Origin: Luteibacter rhizovicinus | Lineage (GTDB): Bacteria; Pseudomonadota; Gammaproteobacteria; Xanthomonadales; Rhodanobacteraceae | Assembly: GCF_004342265.1 (NCBI RefSeq) | Contig: NZ_SMCS01000004.1 | Coordinates: 62,001-126,000, forward strand | DNA length: 64,000 bases | Reading direction: 5' to 3' | Part shown: positions 60,563 through 64,000 of the stretch, piece by piece | Numbering within the stretch: position 1 is the first letter of the stretch | How the letters are laid out: every line of letters starts with the position of its first letter | The notes under the pieces: generated by a model | The model's input: only the letters and a program-made list of their open reading frames with translations | What the model was told of the DNA's origin: nothing | Databases searched by the model: none | Made by a program: the position numbers and the translations under genes

Positions 60563-63556
60563 ATGGGGGAGATCAACACGAGCCGGCGCATGCTGCGTCG
60601 GGGGGCTTTGTGTGTGGCAATCGGGCTTTGCTTCGCGGCGTGGCAACCAGCGCATGCGGCGAATACCGACGGTTCCGTGGTCGGCCGTACCAAGGCGGGC
60701 GCCACGGTAACGGTGCGCGATCCGGGCACCGGGCTCACCCGGTCGGTCACGGCGGACGATAGCGGCAATTACCGTTTTCCGTTCCTGCCTATCGGTCGCT
60801 ACACGCTGGAAAGCAGCAAGGACGGCAAGCCGGTCGGCGATCCGGTGAACGTCAACGTCAGTCTCGGCAACGCCACCACGGTGAATATCGGCGAGAAGAG
60901 CGGTACCCCCACCGAGCTGGAAGGCGTGAGCGTCACCGCGTCCAGCGTCGTGACCGCGGTGGACGTTACCTCGACGGAAACGGCGACGAATATCAGCCGC
61001 GACCAGCTCGCGCGACTGCCCGTGGACCAGAGCGTCCAGTCGGTGGCGCTGCTGGCGCCAGGCGTCAACAAGGGCAATGCCGGATTCGGCGGTATCTCGT
61101 TCGGCGGTTCGTCCGTGGCCGAGAACTCGTTCTACGTGAACGGCCTCAACGTTACCGATTTCTATAACCGCAACGGTTTCTCCGAGGCGCCGTTCGCGTT
61201 CTATCAGGAATTCCAGGTAAAGACCGGCGGCTATTCGGTAGAATTCGGTCGCACGACCGGTGGCGTGGTCAATGCCGTCACGCGTTCGGGTACCAATGAG
61301 TTCAAGGCCGGTACCGAAATGACGTTCGAGCCGGGTGCCTGGCAGGCACAGCAGAACGATCGTTACTGGGATGGCGAGCGGTACATCACCTCGTCGGACG
61401 ACCGCTACACGCGCACGAAGATGAACGTGTACGCGTCCGGTCCCATCGTAAAGGACAAACTGTTCTTCTTCGCGATGTACGAGGCGCGCGGTTATACCCC
61501 GCGCAACACGGACAACACCGGCACGGTCATGACCCAGAACGATACGGACAGCGGCTTCTGGGGCGCCAAGATCGACTGGCATATCAACGACAAGAACCTG
61601 CTGGAGCTGATGGCGTTCTCCGATAAGGACAAGAACATCGGCTCGGTCTACAACTACGATTTCGACACGAAAACCACCAGCGCGAAGAACGACGAAATCT
61701 ACAGCGACACCGGCGGCAAGAACTGGAATCTCACCTATACCAGTTATCTGACCAACGACTTCTCGATGAAGCTGATGTATGGACGCAACGAGCGGGAGGC
61801 ATTCACCCGGGCCCAGAGCGATCTGGAGTGCAATCCCGTCGCCAGGACATCGGCCGTGCCGGCGCCCGGCGTTCCGCTGGGTTGCAGTACGAGCACGTCG
61901 GTGCAAAAGCGCAAAGACGTGCGCAAGCAAGGTCGCGCCGATTTCGAATGGAACCTCGGCGAACACCTTGTGCGTTTCGGTTACGACCACGAAGTCGATT
62001 CGTCCGATTACCAGCGCCACTATCCCGGTCCGGGCGCCTTCTACTACAACATCTACGCGACGACGCCCGGCGCGACCATCGAGAACGGCGGTGTCGTGCC
62101 GGCGGGTTATACAGCCTACGTGCGAGCACGTCGCTATGAGATCGGCGGCAATTTCGAAACCACCAACTCTGCGTACTACCTCGAGGACAACTGGTCGATC
62201 ACACCGAACTTCCTGCTCAATGTCGGCCTGCGCAGCGACGCCTTCGACAACAAGGCGGGCAATGGTGCCAGCTATATCAAGATGGACAACATGATCGCGC
62301 CGCGCCTCGGGTTCTCATGGGATCTGCACGGCGACGGTACGACCAAGATCTTCGGCAATCTGGGCCGCTATTACCTGCCCGTGGCCAACGTGATCAATAT
62401 CAAGCAGGCGGGCGGCTTGCTCGACGAGCGCACGTACTACGCCTTCAACGGTTACCAGATACTCGACCGCAACGGTTCGCCTTACGCGATGCCGATCCTC
62501 GGGCCGCAGATCGGTCAGGTCGACAACTCGCAGGGCAACGGTACCGTGGGCGATCTGCGTTCCGAAGTGGACCGCGATATGGACTCGGTCTACCAGGACG
62601 AGGCGATCCTCGGTTTCCAGCAGGCGATCGACGACAAGTGGTCATGGGGTGTCAGCGGAACCTACCGCAAATTGCATAACGCGATTGACGACATGGAGAT
62701 CAGCGCGACGCCCCAGTGCGGCGGCAATGGCTACGTCGGTTGGGTGATGGCCAATCCAGGCTCGAAGGTCACCGTTTATGGGGACACCAACTGCGACGGC
62801 AAGCCGGACGGCTGGCTGACCGTCGACACGTCGAAGCAGGGCTGGGCGATGTACGACGCGCAGGGTAATTATCTTGGCCAGCGCGGATGGAAGAAGCCGA
62901 AGCGCACCTATGCCTCCATGGAGCTTCAGGTGGATCGCGCATGGGACGAGAAGTGGGCGTTCAATGCGTCGTACGTGCTGTCATGGAACCGCGGCAATGC
63001 GGAAGGCCCGGTGAATTCGGACACCAACTTCGACGACACCGGCCGCACGGAAAACTTCGACGATCCGTGGGTCAACCTCAGCAGCGGTTATCTGCCGAAC
63101 GATCATCGCCACCAGTTCAAGTTCCGTGGCACGTACGCAATCAACAAGCACTGGCAGGTGGGCGCCGATCTGGTCCTGCTCTCGGGCAGCCCGATCACCG
63201 GCTATGGCGTGGGCAATCCATACGACGCGACCGTGTACCACAGCTATTTCATCTGCGTGCAGAACTGTGCGGACCCGGTGTCGGAAAACCGGGTTTACCA
63301 GTCCTCGCCGCGTGGCAAGGAGCGGACGCCGTGGACGTATAACCTCGGCGCGAGCGTGACCTATCTGCTTCCCGTCAGCGATAAGAACAATCTGCGCGTG
63401 AAGCTTGCCGTCTATAACCTGCTTAACCAGCAGCGCACCCTTGGCGTGGACCAGGACCTCCAGACCTCGGTCGGCGGCACCAGTTCGACCTATCTCCAGC
63501 CGCAGCGGTTCCAGTCTCCCCGCTTCGGCCAGTTGACGGTTTCGCTGGATTTCTGA
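60563..63556 (+). CDS. TonB-dependent receptor with carboxypeptidase-regulatory-like domain
   Basis: A 997-residue outer-membrane receptor of the Oar type. The signal peptide ends AHAAN, a CarboxypepD_reg-like beta-sandwich (VVGRTKAGATVTVRDPGTG, about residues 37-108) precedes the plug (ISRDQLARLPVDQSVQSVALLAPGV, NGLNVTDF), and a 22-strand barrel ends PRFGQLTVSLDF. It imports a large substrate using TonB energy. Substrate unknown; neighbours suggest peptides or cell-wall fragments. It may be co-transcribed with the transglutaminase-like gene. Confidence 0.92.
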   Translation: MGEINTSRRMLRRGALCVAIGLCFAAWQPAHAANTDGSVVGRTKAGATVTVRDPGTGLTRSVTADDSGNYRFPFLPIGRYTLESSKDGKPVGDPVNVNVSLGNATTVNIGEKSGTPTELEGVSVTASSVVTAVDVTSTETATNISRDQLARLPVDQSVQSVALLAPGVNKGNAGFGGISFGGSSVAENSFYVNGLNVTDFYNRNGFSEAPFAFYQEFQVKTGGYSVEFGRTTGGVVNAVTRSGTNEFKAGTEMTFEPGAWQAQQNDRYWDGERYITSSDDRYTRTKMNVYASGPIVKDKLFFFAMYEARGYTPRNTDNTGTVMTQNDTDSGFWGAKIDWHINDKNLLELMAFSDKDKNIGSVYNYDFDTKTTSAKNDEIYSDTGGKNWNLTYTSYLTNDFSMKLMYGRNEREAFTRAQSDLECNPVARTSAVPAPGVPLGCSTSTSVQKRKDVRKQGRADFEWNLGEHLVRFGYDHEVDSSDYQRHYPGPGAFYYNIYATTPGATIENGGVVPAGYTAYVRARRYEIGGNFETTNSAYYLEDNWSITPNFLLNVGLRSDAFDNKAGNGASYIKMDNMIAPRLGFSWDLHGDGTTKIFGNLGRYYLPVANVINIKQAGGLLDERTYYAFNGYQILDRNGSPYAMPILGPQIGQVDNSQGNGTVGDLRSEVDRDMDSVYQDEAILGFQQAIDDKWSWGVSGTYRKLHNAIDDMEISATPQCGGNGYVGWVMANPGSKVTVYGDTNCDGKPDGWLTVDTSKQGWAMYDAQGNYLGQRGWKKPKRTYASMELQVDRAWDEKWAFNASYVLSWNRGNAEGPVNSDTNFDDTGRTENFDDPWVNLSSGYLPNDHRHQFKFRGTYAINKHWQVGADLVLLSGSPITGYGVGNPYDATVYHSYFICVQNCADPVSENRVYQSSPRGKERTPWTYNLGASVTYLLPVSDKNNLRVKLAVYNLLNQQRTLGVDQDLQTSVGGTSSTYLQPQRFQSPRFGQLTVSLDF

Positions 63557-63569
63557 TGTTCTCTCCCCT

Positions 63570-63600
63570 GGCGCCCCGATGGATGGGGCGCCTTCTTTTT
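63570..63600 (+). terminator. Rho-independent terminator of the receptor gene
   Basis: An 8-base-pair stem ggcgcccc/ggggcgcc with loop gatggat, then TTCTTTTT. It ends 15 bases before the lysA start codon, so lysA must have its own promoter or depend on read-through. Confidence 0.9.
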
Positions 63601-63615
63601 CCGGGAATGCCCATC

Positions 63616-64000
63616 ATGATCGCCAGCTCCGATAGTCATGCCGTCGAAACCGTATTCGACGGCGTCGATCCGCACGCGCTCGCGCAGGCGGTCGGCACCC
63701 CCTGTTACGTGTACTCGGCCGCGACGATCCGCCATCGCATCGCCAGTCTTGCGACGGCACTTCGCAGCCGGCCGGCTACGCTTTGTTATGCCGTGAAGGC
63801 CAATCCCAGTTTCGCGGTCCTCCAGCTGATGGCTGCCGAAGGTGTCGGCGCGGATATCGTTTCCGAGGGCGAAATGTGGCGCGCGTTACGCGCGGGCATT
63901 CCCGCCGGGCGTATCGTCTTTTCCGGTGTCGGGAAGCAGGACAGGGAAATTCTCGCCGCGCTGGACGCCGGCATCTCGCGTTTCAACGTCGAATCGGCGG
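63616..64000 (+). CDS. lysA: Diaminopimelate decarboxylase, 5' part only
   Basis: The first 128 codons of a type III PLP enzyme that converts meso-diaminopimelate to lysine. TPCYVYSAATIRHRI and the PLP-lysine motif LCYAVKANPSFAVL are present, followed by GADIVSEGEMWRALRAGIPAGRIVFSGVGK. The ATG at 63616 has the weak site CCGGGAATG before it. The rest of the gene is beyond the window. In this place it could use diaminopimelate released by murein-peptide salvage, or it may be ordinary lysine biosynthesis. Confidence 0.9.
   Translation, partial: MIASSDSHAVETVFDGVDPHALAQAVGTPCYVYSAATIRHRIASLATALRSRPATLCYAVKANPSFAVLQLMAAEGVGADIVSEGEMWRALRAGIPAGRIVFSGVGKQDREILAALDAGISRFNVESA

Overview
The window is GC-rich chromosomal DNA from a gammaproteobacterium, most likely a Rhodanobacteraceae/Xanthomonadales member such as Luteibacter or Dyella. 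The main reasons are pilS-pilR divergent from sucCD, an MFS-type transporter gene that normally sits next to ssb, adjacent ubiH/ubiI hydroxylase genes, GTAG-headed REP elements, and genes for plant-polymer and glycan use. The taxon is inferred from gene content. I see no rRNA, tRNA, CRISPR array, integrase or transposase.

Layout: 1-714 (-) holds the start of a cobalamin adenosyltransferase gene and a small membrane protein. 800-6444 holds ubiH, ubiI-like, a dienelactone hydrolase, ispB (-) and an MFS transporter. 6588-14566 is a complete kdpFABCDE potassium operon, including the 29-codon kdpF. 14842-20601 is a chaperone-usher pilus cluster with one major pilin, chaperone, usher and three tandem pilin-like proteins. 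20894 is ssb. The kdp and pilus blocks together separate the MFS gene from ssb, which are neighbours in other gammaproteobacteria.

21.5-28 kb is an accessory stretch: an LprI-like protein, two conserved hypotheticals, and two mosaic intergenic repeat elements in opposite orientation. These flank a 90-codon gene whose leader looks like a C4-type antisense RNA arrangement. A large autotransporter follows. 28-33.7 kb holds an NADP-dependent reductase, two lipoproteins (one a nuclease/phosphatase fold), an alpha-amino acid ester hydrolase and a stand-alone LigD polymerase domain.

33.8-41 kb is a mannose/mannan locus: a GH92 alpha-mannosidase faces a LacI - sugar permease - fructokinase - AGE isomerase operon, giving a route mannoside > mannose > fructose > fructose-6-phosphate. 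41.2-45.1 kb is a three-gene phosphorelay. 45.4-50.9 kb is pilR, pilS and sucCD.

51.1-58.85 kb is a tightly packed seven-gene minus-strand operon. Its genes (DUF819 permease, NlpC/P60 peptidase, L-Ala-D/L-Glu epimerase, RpiR/MurR-type regulator, YkuD protein, dicarboxylate-type symporter, D-amino acid dehydrogenase) read as a peptidoglycan-peptide salvage pathway. A promoter and a palindromic operator candidate sit at its head. Divergent from it are a transglutaminase-like protein, a TonB-dependent receptor and lysA (truncated by the window end), which could supply the outer-membrane and diaminopimelate ends of the same pathway. GTAG-type REP palindromes sit at three convergent gene junctions.
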